Assembly (NCBI GenBank): GCA_016743945.1
Contig: JADGFI010000033.1
Location: forward strand, 1-64,000
Source of the DNA: Desulfobacteraceae bacterium
Lineage (GTDB): Bacteria > Desulfobacterota > Desulfobacteria > Desulfobacterales > Desulfobacteraceae
Direction: 5' to 3'
DNA length: 64,000 bases
Shown: positions 41,225 to 51,064 of the stretch, piece after piece
How positions within the stretch are numbered: position 1 is the stretch's first letter
Layout of the letters: the number at the start of each line of letters is the position of its first letter
The notes under the pieces: model-generated
Seen by the model: only the letters and a program-made list of their open reading frames with translations
Database searches by the model: none
Told to the model about the DNA's origin: nothing
Position numbers and translations under genes: made by a program

Positions 41225-43996
41225 ATGCAAAAATTAATGTTGTTGAGTCATCGGCATCCCCTTGTCACCTTTCTTGTTTTAATTTGTATCTCACTTGTGG
41301 CAGCCATGCAATTGCCCCGGCTCAAAATTGATCCTTCCCTGGACGGATTGAGAACAGGTGACAAGGCGGCAAAAAATAGATATCAGGATGCCGTGGAAAC
41401 CTTTGGGTCGGATAAGATTAATATTATCTACATAAAAGATCCCCGTTTGTTTTCTCCTGAAAAACTGCTGTTGGTGGACGAACTGGTATACGGCCTGGGA
41501 AATATTTCCGGCATCCTCAAGGTTGAAAGCCTGTTCTCAACAAATAATTTTAAAAATAGTGAAGGCGCTCTGGTCACAGGTCCTTTAACCGGCTGGGTGC
41601 CGGAAACCAAAGAAGAGGCCGGGCAATTGCTGGACAATGCCCGGGCAAACCCCATTATCAATGGGAATCTGGTGTCTGAATCCGGCCAGAGCATTGCCGT
41701 CAACCTGTTTGTAGACGCAAAAGATCAGAATCCTAATTTTTATCGAAAACTGACCCTGGATATTGACCAGTTGATCGAGCCGGTTCAGGGTCAATTCCAA
41801 GAAATTTTTCAAATCGGTGACCCATATCTTCGGTATGAAATTTCTGAAATGATGCTCACAGATCAAAAAAACATTACCCCTTTTTCCATACTGATTTTGT
41901 TTCTTACCTTGGTGGTTGTCACCCGGTCCCTTGGCTGTGCTGCTTTGCCCATGCTGACATCCTCAACCAGTATATTGTGGATTGGCGGATTTATGGCCTA
42001 TACGGGGATTCCCGTGAATATTCTGACCGTTCTTATTCCCTCCCTGGTGATTGTCATTGGTTCAACAGAAGATGTACATTTGTTGCTCGAATATGAAGAG
42101 GGCGTCCATGTAAAGGGAACAAAATCTTTGGCCATTGACTGGATGATCAATAAAATGGGCGTGGTAATCCTGGTGACCTCCTTGTCCACCTTTCTGGGAT
42201 TTCTTTCCATTTGCCTGAACAATGTCATCATCCTAAAGCAATTTGGTATGATCGCATCCTTCGGCCTTTTTGTGAATCCGCTGATTACCTGCATGATCAC
42301 CCCCATCTACCTGCGTCTGTTCGGGAGCAACAAATCCCGGCAAAACAAGGTTTCCGGCCAAGCATACAATCCACCCCAAAAGAACTGGATTGACTTTTTT
42401 GTTGATTTTATCGCTGCACACAAAAAAAAAGTGCTCATCGGTTTTCTGGGGCTTACCCTGGTCATCGGCCTGTTCGGATTCCGGGTAAAATTAGAGAATG
42501 ACTACGTTGCCATGTTTAAAAAAGGGTCGCCGGTTCTGACCCGGCTGGATGCCCTGACATCCGATTTCCCCGGCATGCAGACTTTTTTTATCCGTATCAG
42601 CGGCGGTCACAAAGATATATTTAAGGATCCCGAAAATCTCGAACAAATTGCGGATATCCAGTCGTATATGCGCAATGGCAATTCTTTTGACAAAACCATT
42701 TCCCTGGTGGATTTTTTAACCCTCATCCATCGGGAAATGAACCAGGGAGATCCTGAAATGCACATCCTGCCGGCCACAAAAGAGCGGGTGGCCCAGTATC
42801 TTGCCTTTACCGAAGATGATGACATTAACCGGTATGTGAATGGCGATTTTTCGGATGTCAATATCATGGTCCGGCACAACCTTAATTCCTCCCATGATTT
42901 GAAAAAAGCATTGGGGGACCTGGAAAAACAGATTCGTCTCCTGCTGAACCCTCATTTTACATTTGTCTTTACCGGGGACAATATCCTTACCCTTGAAGGG
43001 GCGGATGCCATTGCAGACGGGCAGGCAAAGTCGATTTTTTTGATGCTGTTTATCATCTTTATCCTGATGTCGATTATTTTTACCAATATCAAGGCCGGAT
43101 TTTTATCCCTGGTACCCAATATAATTCCAGTGGCTGTTAATTTTGGCATCATGGGCATATTTTCAATCCCTTTGAATGTGGGTACGGCAATGGTGTCTGT
43201 AATTGCCATCGGCATTGCCGTGGATGACACCCTTCATTTCATGACCCGCTACAATGATGAAATGCACCAGGTCAAAAATCAGGATGAGGCCATGAAGCGG
43301 TGTATCCGATCGGAATTTAAGGTGGTCGCTGCCACTTCCATTGCCCTGAGCCTTGGGTTTGGGGTATTGGCCTTTTCTCAATTTATGCCCATTGTCCAAT
43401 TTGGCATGCTTTCGGCCATTGTCATGTTGGTTGCCTTTCTTTGTGATATTATTGTCACGCCGGTGCTTCTTTCCAGCACCCGATTATTGACCATGTGGGA
43501 TATTTTGAGCCTGAAGTTAAGACGGGAGGCGATTGAGCAGTCCGAATTTTTCAGGGATCTGAAAATGTGGCAGATCAAAAAAATTGTGCTTTTGTCCAGG
43601 ATTGTCACCAAATTGAAAGGAGAGATGATCTACCGGGAAAATGAAAATTGGGGGACAGATGAAGAGCGATCCCAAAGCATGTACCTGCTTTTGGAAGGAA
43701 ATGTCCGGCGTTACCACCTCCAGTCAGACACCGGTAAGGAAGTGCCGGTGGGGTTTTATTCCCCGGGTGATGTTTTCGGTTATATTGCAGTTTTGGATAA
43801 TAATTCGTCAAGATCGGCCAACACCAAGGCCTTGAGCGATATCAAATACGTTGAGATCAACAAAGAAAGCCTGGATCGACTTAACAAAATGTATCCCCAC
43901 ATATGGGGAAAACTATATCGGAACCTGGCCCGCATACTGGGAGACCAGCTGGTTGTCTGGCAGGGTATTTTTTCAGAAAGAGGGGGCCTAAAGTGA
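41225..43996 (+). CDS. MMPL/RND-family transporter with C-terminal cyclic-nucleotide-binding-like domain
   Basis: A 923-residue protein. Residues 1-780 have the MMPL/HpnN layout: two repeats, each one membrane helix, a periplasmic loop and a five-helix bundle. The repeats carry VIVIGSTEDVHLLLEYEE and IGIAVDDTLHFMTRY at the positions of the proton-relay motifs. Residues of about 800-915 form a CRP-like cyclic-nucleotide-binding domain (SMYLLLEGNVRRYHL, VGFYSPGDVFGYIAVLDNNSSRSANTKAL, IKYVEI). This suggests ligand- or signal-gated transport, or cytoplasmic regulation of the pump. The usual cNMP-binding PRxA arginine corresponds to SRSA here. It overlaps the next gene by four bases. Confidence 0.87.
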   Translation: MQKLMLLSHRHPLVTFLVLICISLVAAMQLPRLKIDPSLDGLRTGDKAAKNRYQDAVETFGSDKINIIYIKDPRLFSPEKLLLVDELVYGLGNISGILKVESLFSTNNFKNSEGALVTGPLTGWVPETKEEAGQLLDNARANPIINGNLVSESGQSIAVNLFVDAKDQNPNFYRKLTLDIDQLIEPVQGQFQEIFQIGDPYLRYEISEMMLTDQKNITPFSILILFLTLVVVTRSLGCAALPMLTSSTSILWIGGFMAYTGIPVNILTVLIPSLVIVIGSTEDVHLLLEYEEGVHVKGTKSLAIDWMINKMGVVILVTSLSTFLGFLSICLNNVIILKQFGMIASFGLFVNPLITCMITPIYLRLFGSNKSRQNKVSGQAYNPPQKNWIDFFVDFIAAHKKKVLIGFLGLTLVIGLFGFRVKLENDYVAMFKKGSPVLTRLDALTSDFPGMQTFFIRISGGHKDIFKDPENLEQIADIQSYMRNGNSFDKTISLVDFLTLIHREMNQGDPEMHILPATKERVAQYLAFTEDDDINRYVNGDFSDVNIMVRHNLNSSHDLKKALGDLEKQIRLLLNPHFTFVFTGDNILTLEGADAIADGQAKSIFLMLFIIFILMSIIFTNIKAGFLSLVPNIIPVAVNFGIMGIFSIPLNVGTAMVSVIAIGIAVDDTLHFMTRYNDEMHQVKNQDEAMKRCIRSEFKVVAATSIALSLGFGVLAFSQFMPIVQFGMLSAIVMLVAFLCDIIVTPVLLSSTRLLTMWDILSLKLRREAIEQSEFFRDLKMWQIKKIVLLSRIVTKLKGEMIYRENENWGTDEERSQSMYLLLEGNVRRYHLQSDTGKEVPVGFYSPGDVFGYIAVLDNNSSRSANTKALSDIKYVEINKESLDRLNKMYPHIWGKLYRNLARILGDQLVVWQGIFSERGGLK

Positions 43997-45501
43997 AATT
44001 TTTCTTCCATTGTCTTCTGGTAGTTTGTTGTATGGGAACATTTTCACCGGGGTTTGCAGCTGACGACCTGCTTGATGAACTTGATGCTTTGATGGAAACC
44101 CTCCCCGAGGCGGGAGACAGGGTGTCGGGAGCAAGGGATGCATCCGTCTTTGATGAAAATCCCCTACTCAAACAATTTTCAGATCACCTGGATCTTGATT
44201 TGAATGTCACCTATTTCCATTATTTGAATTCACTGGACAATTATGACAGCAATGAAGGTGAGGTCCAGTTAAAATTTAAGACCTGGGGGGGAGTGGAGAA
44301 ACATTCCTTCCATCTTGAGGGGTGGGTTGAATATGGCACCCAGGACAATACCTACGCCGGGGTAACTCCTTTGTGGAAAGATCAGGACCGGGAACGCAAA
44401 ATTCTTGAAATAAGTCAGGTCTACGGGCTTTTCGATCTCAACGGGATCGGGGTGACCCTGGGGAAAAAAATTATTCCCAACAACACCAACAGCATCTATC
44501 CTTTGTCCCAGGTATATCATCCCCTTGATTTGAATGAGCCTAGTGATCCCAGAGCCTATGGGCTCTGGCAGCTGAGTGTTGACAAGGCTTTTGGAGATGA
44601 TACCCTGGTGAGAGCATCTGTTTATCCCGTATTCCAAGACCCTAAGGTTCCAAGCGCAACCTCCCGATGGATGACGGTACAGCCGGATTCGGATTATTGG
44701 TATTCCGACGAATTTGATCTTTCAAATTTGGATGCCATGACCTCTTTTATCCTCTATTATTTTGGCGGATTTCTTCAAGATAACGATTTTTTAAAAGATC
44801 TTTTGGATACAAAAACGGTTGTGGTTGAAAATGACGGGCCCGGCGCAGGACTTGCGGATATGGGATATTCAGGGCTCATTAAAACCATGGTGGGAGATGT
44901 GGACCTTTTTGGGTCTGTTTTTCATGGGCCCAACCCCTTTCCCGTCATCTATTTTGAAGACAGGGGAAGCCAAGTTGCATTGATTAAAAGAAATCCAAAT
45001 GTTTTACGGCTTGCCACGGGCGGTACCTTTACCTGGCAGAATTTTGAATTTCACACCGAAATCTTATACAACCATGCCAAAGATGATACCGATGACAGCT
45101 ATCTCAGCTATACAGGCGGGGCCTCCATTACAGATGCGGTGACGGCCAATTTGCTCAATATTGACCAGGTACACTGGCGAATTGACTATGCCGGGGAAAG
45201 CATTGTTCACCGGCAGGATGCTCAAGGGTATTATTTGAGCTCGGAATATATCAGACCCTTTACCAAGGATATTCTGCTCCAGCTGCTGTTGCAGGTCAAT
45301 TGTGATACCAACCTATATTATCACATGGATCTGGATATTGGCCGTGATGCTCAATATCACAGGATCGGCGGTTCCTATCGGTTTTATCCTGGTATGGTGA
45401 TCGATGTGTATACAGAATTTTTTGATGGCGATGACACCTCTTTCATCGGATTGTGGCGTGACAATGATAGGCTTGGCTGCCAGCTAAGTCTATCATTTTA
45501 A
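43993..45501 (+). CDS. Outer-membrane beta-barrel protein of the MMPL transport unit
   Basis: A 502-residue protein from a GTG start that overlaps the previous stop (GTGA). The longer frame from 43903 lies inside the MMPL gene. A signal peptide ends at PGFA-ADD. The mature protein is rich in alternating amphipathic strands and ends with an aromatic LSLSF, as expected for an outer-membrane barrel. It resembles DUF1302-type or porin-like proteins often paired with MMPL and LolA-like genes, though I cannot name a family with certainty. It probably provides the outer-membrane end of the transport path. Confidence 0.78.
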   Translation: MKFFFHCLLVVCCMGTFSPGFAADDLLDELDALMETLPEAGDRVSGARDASVFDENPLLKQFSDHLDLDLNVTYFHYLNSLDNYDSNEGEVQLKFKTWGGVEKHSFHLEGWVEYGTQDNTYAGVTPLWKDQDRERKILEISQVYGLFDLNGIGVTLGKKIIPNNTNSIYPLSQVYHPLDLNEPSDPRAYGLWQLSVDKAFGDDTLVRASVYPVFQDPKVPSATSRWMTVQPDSDYWYSDEFDLSNLDAMTSFILYYFGGFLQDNDFLKDLLDTKTVVVENDGPGAGLADMGYSGLIKTMVGDVDLFGSVFHGPNPFPVIYFEDRGSQVALIKRNPNVLRLATGGTFTWQNFEFHTEILYNHAKDDTDDSYLSYTGGASITDAVTANLLNIDQVHWRIDYAGESIVHRQDAQGYYLSSEYIRPFTKDILLQLLLQVNCDTNLYYHMDLDIGRDAQYHRIGGSYRFYPGMVIDVYTEFFDGDDTSFIGLWRDNDRLGCQLSLSF

Positions 45502-45531
45502 ATTTCTTTGGCCTGCTGGCGTAACAATCAA

Positions 45532-48021
45532 TTAATCCATTAGTCGTTTCTCAAATCGTTTGAGCAGCAGGGAGTTTCCCACAACAGACAATGAGGAGAA
45601 CCACATGGCGATGCTGGCGAACTCGGGTGTTAGGGTCAGTCCGTAACCGGGGTAGAAAATTCCGGCGGCCATTGGGATCATGAGCAGATTGTAGAAAAAA
45701 GCCCAGAAAAAATTTAATTTAATGGTTTTTAATGTCTTTTTGCCCAGGCGTATGGCCCGTTCCACATCAAGGAGGCTGTTTTTGACCAGGATCACCTCAC
45801 CCGTTTCCTTGGCCACATCGGTTCCCGATCCGATGGCAATGCCGATATCTGCCTGGGCAAGGGCCGGGGCGTCATTGATGCCATCCCCCACCATGGCCAC
45901 CGTTAATCCTTTGGCTTGCCATTTTTTAACCGTATTAATTTTGTCCTGGGGTAACACTTCGGCTTCCACCTGATCAATTCCCACCTCATTGGCGACGCTA
46001 AGGGCTGCCACCTGGTTGTCTCCTGAAATAAGGGCGGTTTTTATCCCTGCTTTGTGAAGCCTTTGGATGGCCTTTCTGGAATCTGGCTTGATGACATCGG
46101 CCAGGGCAATAATCCCTATTACCTGGTTGTTCAGGGCAATATAAATGGTTGTTTTGCCTTCCCGGGAAAGACGATTCCCATTTGATTTTATTTCCGGCGG
46201 GATATTGTCCCCTGTCATTAGTGTAAGGTTCCCGACCTTCAAGGGTTGGCCGTCTAAAAAACAATGAACACCCAATCCTGAAATTTCCCTGGCACCGGTG
46301 GTTTTGTCCGGGGCAATATTTTGATCCCGGGCCATTTTTACAACCGGTATCGCCAGGGGGTGAGTCGAATTTAGTTCCGCGCTTGCCGCAAATCTTAAAA
46401 GATCCTCCCGGTTCATGTTCTCTGCCGGGTAAAGGTCGGTCACCTCAGGTTTGCCTTTGGTAATCGTACCTGTTTTATCGAACAAAACAATGTCCAGCTT
46501 TGAGATGTTTTCCAGTACAGATCCTTTTTTGAATAAAATCCCCCTGTTCAATCCCACCCCGCTGCCCACCATGATTGCAGTGGGGGTGGCAAGGCCCAGG
46601 GCACAGGGGCAGGCAATGACAAGTACGGCAATCATCCGTTCCAAAGAGAAGAGAAAAGGGCCGGTGCCGATACTTTCTTCCAGGCCGGCCAGAAAATACC
46701 AATAACAGAATGTGGAAAGTGCAATGGTGACAACCACCGGAACAAATATATTGGAGGCCATGTCCGCCAGCCTCTGGATGGGTGCCTTGTCCGCCTGGGC
46801 ATCTTCCACCATTCTGATGATACCGGCAAGAACCGTATCGTTGCCTGTTCGCGTGGTTTTTATGGTAATGGTTCCAGACTGGTTGATGGTGGCACCGGTA
46901 ACCGTCTGGCCCGGTGATTTTTGGACGGAAAAAGATTCTCCGGTGAGCATGGATTCATCCACCTGGGTTTCTCCTTCCAGGATTTGTCCGTCAACAGGGA
47001 TTTTTTCCCCGGCAAGCACCCTGACCACATCGTTTTTTTCTACCATGGCAGAAGGAACTATTTTTTCTTGTCCGTCTTTTCTTACCCGGGCCGTGTCTGC
47101 ATTGAGTGCCAGCAGCTCTTTTAATGCCTGGCCGGTCCTGCCCTTGGCCTTGGCTTCAAGCATTTTTCCGATCATGATAAAGGTGATGAGCATGGCTGCG
47201 CTGTCAAAAAACACGGGTTTTGCAGGGTCAACGAACAACAGGGAAAAGACACTGTAAAAATAAGCTGCCGAGATTCCCAGGGAAATCAAAACATCCATGT
47301 TGGCAATCCGGTTTTTCAGTGAATAATAGGCCCCCTCATAAAAAGCCCTTCCTGAGACAAATTGGACCAGGGATGCCAGCACAAACATCATATAATTGGT
47401 GACGGCCATGTCAAAGCGTCCAAAATGCATTATTCCCACCATGGGAAGGGTAAGGCAAAGAGCGAATAAAAACCTGAACTTTTCTGTGTTGCCCTGGGTC
47501 GTGGTATTTTCTTCTCCCAGGAAGGCCCGGTATCCTGCCTTTTTGACAATATCCAGAATGCCCTTATCATCCAAAATATCTGGGTCATAGGTGATAAATC
47601 CTTTTTCCAGAGGCAGGTTAATGGAGGTTGTCTGAATTCCTTTGGTCCGTTTAAACACCTTTTCTATGGCAAGGGAGCAGTTGGCGCAATGCATTCCTTC
47701 AATATTAAAGGTAATCTCACTTGCGTTATCGGGTTTTGCCCGGGGCGGCTCAGTGGATGGGTCATCCAGGTCAATAGACGGCTCGCCCTCCGGGAGTGCC
47801 TCCTCTTTTTGGGGTTCCAGAAAATAACCTTCTGCCAAGATGGCTGTTCGCAGATCATCCAAAGAATTTTGCCGGGTATCCAGGGTAAAGCTCACCTGTT
47901 CATTTTCAAACGAGGCATTGACATCGTCTATGCCCGGATGCTTTTCCAGTGCGGTTGTCACGGCTTTTTCACAATGATTGCACATCATGCCGTAAACGTT
48001 TATCTCGTGGGGTTCTCTCAT
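45532..48021 (-). CDS. copA: Copper-exporting P1B-type ATPase
   Basis: An 829-residue heavy-metal ATPase. Two N-terminal metal-binding domains carry CNHC (Cys14 and Cys17) and CANC. The membrane CPC motif is in IACPCALGLATP, the phosphorylated Asp in DKTGTITKG, and STHPLA and GDGINDAPALA complete the core. It pumps Cu(I) out of the cytoplasm using ATP. It is the third gene of a csoR-chaperone-copA operon, beginning 16 bases after the chaperone. An unusually long linker of negative residues separates the first two domains. Confidence 0.95.
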   Translation of the reverse strand: MREPHEINVYGMMCNHCEKAVTTALEKHPGIDDVNASFENEQVSFTLDTRQNSLDDLRTAILAEGYFLEPQKEEALPEGEPSIDLDDPSTEPPRAKPDNASEITFNIEGMHCANCSLAIEKVFKRTKGIQTTSINLPLEKGFITYDPDILDDKGILDIVKKAGYRAFLGEENTTTQGNTEKFRFLFALCLTLPMVGIMHFGRFDMAVTNYMMFVLASLVQFVSGRAFYEGAYYSLKNRIANMDVLISLGISAAYFYSVFSLLFVDPAKPVFFDSAAMLITFIMIGKMLEAKAKGRTGQALKELLALNADTARVRKDGQEKIVPSAMVEKNDVVRVLAGEKIPVDGQILEGETQVDESMLTGESFSVQKSPGQTVTGATINQSGTITIKTTRTGNDTVLAGIIRMVEDAQADKAPIQRLADMASNIFVPVVVTIALSTFCYWYFLAGLEESIGTGPFLFSLERMIAVLVIACPCALGLATPTAIMVGSGVGLNRGILFKKGSVLENISKLDIVLFDKTGTITKGKPEVTDLYPAENMNREDLLRFAASAELNSTHPLAIPVVKMARDQNIAPDKTTGAREISGLGVHCFLDGQPLKVGNLTLMTGDNIPPEIKSNGNRLSREGKTTIYIALNNQVIGIIALADVIKPDSRKAIQRLHKAGIKTALISGDNQVAALSVANEVGIDQVEAEVLPQDKINTVKKWQAKGLTVAMVGDGINDAPALAQADIGIAIGSGTDVAKETGEVILVKNSLLDVERAIRLGKKTLKTIKLNFFWAFFYNLLMIPMAAGIFYPGYGLTLTPEFASIAMWFSSLSVVGNSLLLKRFEKRLMD

Positions 48022-48037
48022 CTCAAGTCCTTATCAT

Positions 48038-48247
48038 TCAGCTGATTTCTTTTGCCGTGAAACCAAAGGCATTGATCGCTTTTATGGCGGTTTCCATATC
48101 CATCTTCGCGTCTGTTCTGAAAACAGCTTCCTTGTTTTCCAGGTCCACATGGACCTCGGATACAGTTTCAATGGCCTCAAGATATTTTTTTACCCGGCCT
48201 ACACAATGCTGGCATGACATGCCTTGGATGCTCAGTTTTTTTTTCAT
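48038..48247 (-). CDS. Copper chaperone (heavy-metal-associated domain)
   Basis: A 69-residue single HMA-domain protein. The start at 48247 is chosen because AAGGAG lies eight bases before it; the longer frame runs into the csoR gene. The metal site is GMSCQHC (Cys12 and Cys15). CopZ-type proteins bind Cu(I) in the cytoplasm and hand it to CopA. It is 13 bases downstream of csoR. Confidence 0.92.
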   Translation of the reverse strand: MKKKLSIQGMSCQHCVGRVKKYLEAIETVSEVHVDLENKEAVFRTDAKMDMETAIKAINAFGFTAKEIS

Positions 48248-48260
48248 GATCTGTTCTCCT

Positions 48261-48533
48261 TTATTTCCGGCTGTATTTATACACTGTTTCGATGAGTTCA
48301 TTAATTTTTTGCTGACCTTCGCCTTTTTGGATGGCGGAAGTTACGCACGATTCCACATGGCGTTTCATAATGATTTTGCTGACCCCGTCAAGGGCCTTTC
48401 CCGCTGCGGTGATCTGGTTGATGATATCAATGCAGTATTTTTCATTTTCAACCATTTTCCCAATTCCCCGGATCTGTCCTTCAATTTTTTTCAGGCGGGT
48501 TGCAGCATCTTTTTTGACAGCTTCGTTGATCAT
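48261..48533 (-). CDS. csoR: CsoR-family copper-sensing repressor
   Basis: A 90-residue helical protein. I choose the second Met (48533) because GGAG lies six bases before it; a start four codons upstream lacks a ribosome site. The copper ligands of the CsoR type are present as Cys34 (KYC), His59 and Cys63 (RHVESC), which separates it from formaldehyde-sensing FrmR and nickel-sensing RcnR. Copper binding releases CsoR from DNA. It heads the csoR-chaperone-copA operon, and an operator-like palindrome lies just upstream. Confidence 0.92.
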   Translation of the reverse strand: MINEAVKKDAATRLKKIEGQIRGIGKMVENEKYCIDIINQITAAGKALDGVSKIIMKRHVESCVTSAIQKGEGQQKINELIETVYKYSRK

Positions 48534-48561
48534 ATTTTTCTCCATGTTATTTTTTTATACC

Positions 48562-48578
48562 ATACCCCGGTAGGGTAT
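48562..48578. promoter_or_regulatory. Probable CsoR operator
   Basis: ATACCCCGGTAGGGTAT is an inverted repeat with ATACCC/GGGTAT arms, matching the C/G-tract type of CsoR operators. It lies 29 bases before the csoR start and is flanked by TTTTTTATAC and GTATAAAAAA, which extend the symmetry and could include the -10 element. Confidence 0.75.
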
Positions 48579-48681
48579 AAAAAAAATAGAGCAGAATATC
48601 GGGTTTGTCAATACATGAAATATAAAAAATTAATAGGTTTTCAGCAATCGCAACACCAGGGGACTGGTTATGAATTCCTAT

Positions 48682-49329
48682 TCAAAACCTTTGTTTGTCT
48701 TGAGGTGAATCCCTTATGAAGGGTGGGCTTTGGCTGATGCGGATGGGGGTGCCGGAAATACGGATGATTTTGGCCCCCATCAACTTAACAGGTGAAAGTT
48801 CGTGGCTTGCCATAAGGATAGTCAGACCCGAGTTGAAATTTAATTGTTTTAATTCCAGGGCGATGCGCTGCTGCCAGGAATGATCCAGAAAGGTGAAGGG
48901 CTCGTCCAAAAAGAGAAGGTCTGGATTGGTGACCAGGCTTGCGGCAAGGCCCAGTCTTTTTTGCATACCCCCGCTCATTTCATGTGGCTTTTTATGGGCC
49001 GCTTCTGTTAGTCCCATTTTATCCAGCCAGGTGTATATATTTGATTCCTTGTTTTTTTGTCCTGATAAAACAAATCGTAAATTGTCCAGGGCGGATTTCC
49101 ACGGCAGCAGAACGGGATTTTGAAAGGCAACCCCAAGCTGCTCCGAAGATCGCTTCACCTCTCCTGTATCCGGAAAGGTAAGGCCTGCGGCAATATCTAA
49201 TATTGTGGATTTCCCAATCCCGGAAGGCCCTGACAGGCAAACGATTTCGCCTTTTTTAAGACGGATATCCACGGATGCCAAAATGGTTTTTTTGTCAAAA
49301 ATTTTGGACACCCCTTTAAGCTGAAGCAT
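48682..49329 (-). CDS. ABC importer ATPase, NitT/TauT type
   Basis: A 215-residue ATPase with Walker A GPSGIGKST, Q-loop in AFQNPVLLPW, signature MSGGMQKR, Walker B LLFLDEP and the H-loop Met-Ala-Ser-His. It energises the permease encoded just upstream, whose gene overlaps it by 14 bases. Members of the TauB/SsuB/NrtD group import sulfonates, nitrate, thiamine precursors, or organic metal ligands. It is the last gene of the TonB receptor-binding protein-permease-ATPase unit, just before the csoR promoter. Confidence 0.88.
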   Translation of the reverse strand: MLQLKGVSKIFDKKTILASVDIRLKKGEIVCLSGPSGIGKSTILDIAAGLTFPDTGEVKRSSEQLGVAFQNPVLLPWKSALDNLRFVLSGQKNKESNIYTWLDKMGLTEAAHKKPHEMSGGMQKRLGLAASLVTNPDLLFLDEPFTFLDHSWQQRIALELKQLNFNSGLTILMASHELSPVKLMGAKIIRISGTPIRISQSPPFIRDSPQDKQRF

Positions 49330-50059
49330 AATTTCCCCCCATCTTTGCGGCCATGATTCGCAAAGGACGGATCAACATAAGATCCATTCCCACTCCTATA
49401 CCCACAAGAACCAGGGCCCAGGCAAAAAGGGTTTCCATTTCCATCATCCTGTAAGCCCAGTAAATCCTGGCCCCGATTCCCTGGGACGCACCCAAAAATT
49501 CTGCCACCGCCGCAACCTTGAGGCTGGAGCCCAGTGCAAAGGAAAAGCCTGCCAGAAAATGGGGGAAAATACCCGGTAAAATTAAATCCGTGATGACCCG
49601 CCATTGCCCGACCCGGTATAGCCCTGCCATGGAAAAAAGCCGTTTGTCCAGGCTTGCAGCGGCCATGGATACTGACAAAAACATGGGGGGAAACAATGAG
49701 GCAATGACCACAAGAATAGGTACCGCATTGCCTGAACCTGCCCAGACCATGATCAGCGTCACCCACAATATCGGAGGGGTGGCCTGGAGGCTGGCCACAA
49801 GGGGGGATATCAGATCCATAATTTTGTTTGTTCTTCCGGCCGCAATACCTGTGACAAGGGCAAGCGTCACGGTTAAACCCAAGGCCACAGCACTTCGGAA
49901 CACGGTGATGGAAACATGCTCCCAAAAGCCTTGTGTCATCAAAAGATCTGACAGGCAGGCCATGGTATTGAAAATAGTGGGTACAAGCTGTGACCCGAAC
50001 ATAAGAGAGGCAAAGGCCCAGAGTGCGGCCAGTATCCCAAAGGAAAATAAAAAAGGCAT
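49316..50059 (-). CDS. ABC importer permease, NitT/TauT type
   Basis: A 247-residue integral membrane protein with about six helices and the EAA-type cytoplasmic loop AAVAEFLGASQGIGARIYWA. It forms the inner-membrane channel for the substrate delivered by the binding protein three bases upstream. The strong overlap with the ATPase gene supports a single complex. Confidence 0.87.
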   Translation of the reverse strand: MPFLFSFGILAALWAFASLMFGSQLVPTIFNTMACLSDLLMTQGFWEHVSITVFRSAVALGLTVTLALVTGIAAGRTNKIMDLISPLVASLQATPPILWVTLIMVWAGSGNAVPILVVIASLFPPMFLSVSMAAASLDKRLFSMAGLYRVGQWRVITDLILPGIFPHFLAGFSFALGSSLKVAAVAEFLGASQGIGARIYWAYRMMEMETLFAWALVLVGIGVGMDLMLIRPLRIMAAKMGGNYASA

Positions 50060-50062
50060 GGC

Positions 50063-51061
50063 TTATTTCCAGAACAGGTCCGCGTTTGTCCAGGCTTTCA
50101 AAACCTGGGTCGGAACACTGGGTTTAATGATGGCAAGATAATTTAAAATTTCATTTTTTATCTCGTGTGAGAGTTCCACCGTCAACAGGTCCCGGGCCAG
50201 GGAATCGGCCACAAACTTTTTGGAAATAAACGATTCAAACTGGGAAGGCAAAGACTCAATGCCGGCCGGGGGGTTGTCCTTTAGAACCTCTCCTTGAAGC
50301 AATATTTCTTTGGCAATAAATGCCACAAGTTCCGGATGCTTATCCAGGGTGCCGGTATTAACGGCAATGCCTGCAATGGGCATCCGGGGCAGATGTCCTG
50401 TCTTGCGACCATATAGATCTTCCACACTGGCCGTAACCTTCAACCCCTTTACTTTTCTTAGCAATGTGGTCACAAGAGGCTCAGGCACCAGGGCGGCATA
50501 TAGATCTCCTCTGACAAGCTTCATGGCCAGTTGCCGGGGCTCATGGGACAAAAAAACTATATTGCCGGTATCTTTTCTGGCAATGGATTGGAGGATGGGT
50601 ACGGCCGGGGAGCCTGGCGGGGCAAAGGCAAGGGTTTTGCCGTTAAAGTTTTTAAAATCCGTTTTGGCAGGGTTTGCAGACACCAGGTAAAATTTTCGCC
50701 ACCCTGTGGTCACCATCAGTTTTACCGGTGCCCCCCGGCGGGCGGCCTGGAAAAAACCGTCGGTATGTCCCAGCCACAAGTCTCCCTTGCCTGCCAGGAG
50801 TATCCCGCGAAGATCATCCATATTTTTCCATAACTTTACCCGGATATTGCATTTTTCAAGGATCTTGCCCTTTGCAACAGCATGCCAGAAAGCAAGCTGG
50901 GGGGTCGTGGCAAGTCCGCTGGTGTAAAAGGTCAAAAAAGGAAGTTGCTTGTTATTACCAACAACAAACCCGTTGGAATCACTTTTTTTTATTGCCAGGA
51001 ATCCGCCGGCCCCGACAAGGACCAGCAAAATTAATAGAACGATAAAGATCCTTTTTTTCAT
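50063..51061 (-). CDS. ABC substrate-binding protein, NMT1/SsuA-like
   Basis: A 332-residue protein with an N-terminal hydrophobic segment (residues 5-25) that looks more like a membrane anchor than a cleaved signal. It then has a periplasmic binding fold of the SsuA/TauA/THI5 group (FYTSGLATTPQLAFWHAVAKG, AGKGDLWLGHTDGFFQAARRG). It begins three bases after the TonB receptor stop, so the same substrate probably passes outer-membrane receptor, binding protein and permease. No ligand-specific residues can be assigned. Confidence 0.85.
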   Translation of the reverse strand: MKKRIFIVLLILLVLVGAGGFLAIKKSDSNGFVVGNNKQLPFLTFYTSGLATTPQLAFWHAVAKGKILEKCNIRVKLWKNMDDLRGILLAGKGDLWLGHTDGFFQAARRGAPVKLMVTTGWRKFYLVSANPAKTDFKNFNGKTLAFAPPGSPAVPILQSIARKDTGNIVFLSHEPRQLAMKLVRGDLYAALVPEPLVTTLLRKVKGLKVTASVEDLYGRKTGHLPRMPIAGIAVNTGTLDKHPELVAFIAKEILLQGEVLKDNPPAGIESLPSQFESFISKKFVADSLARDLLTVELSHEIKNEILNYLAIIKPSVPTQVLKAWTNADLFWK

Positions 51062-51064
51062 GGC

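Noticed and set aside
47949..48719. 256-codon open frame across copA, chaperone and csoR on the opposite strand
   Set aside because: It covers three well-supported copper genes and their operator; no domain is visible.
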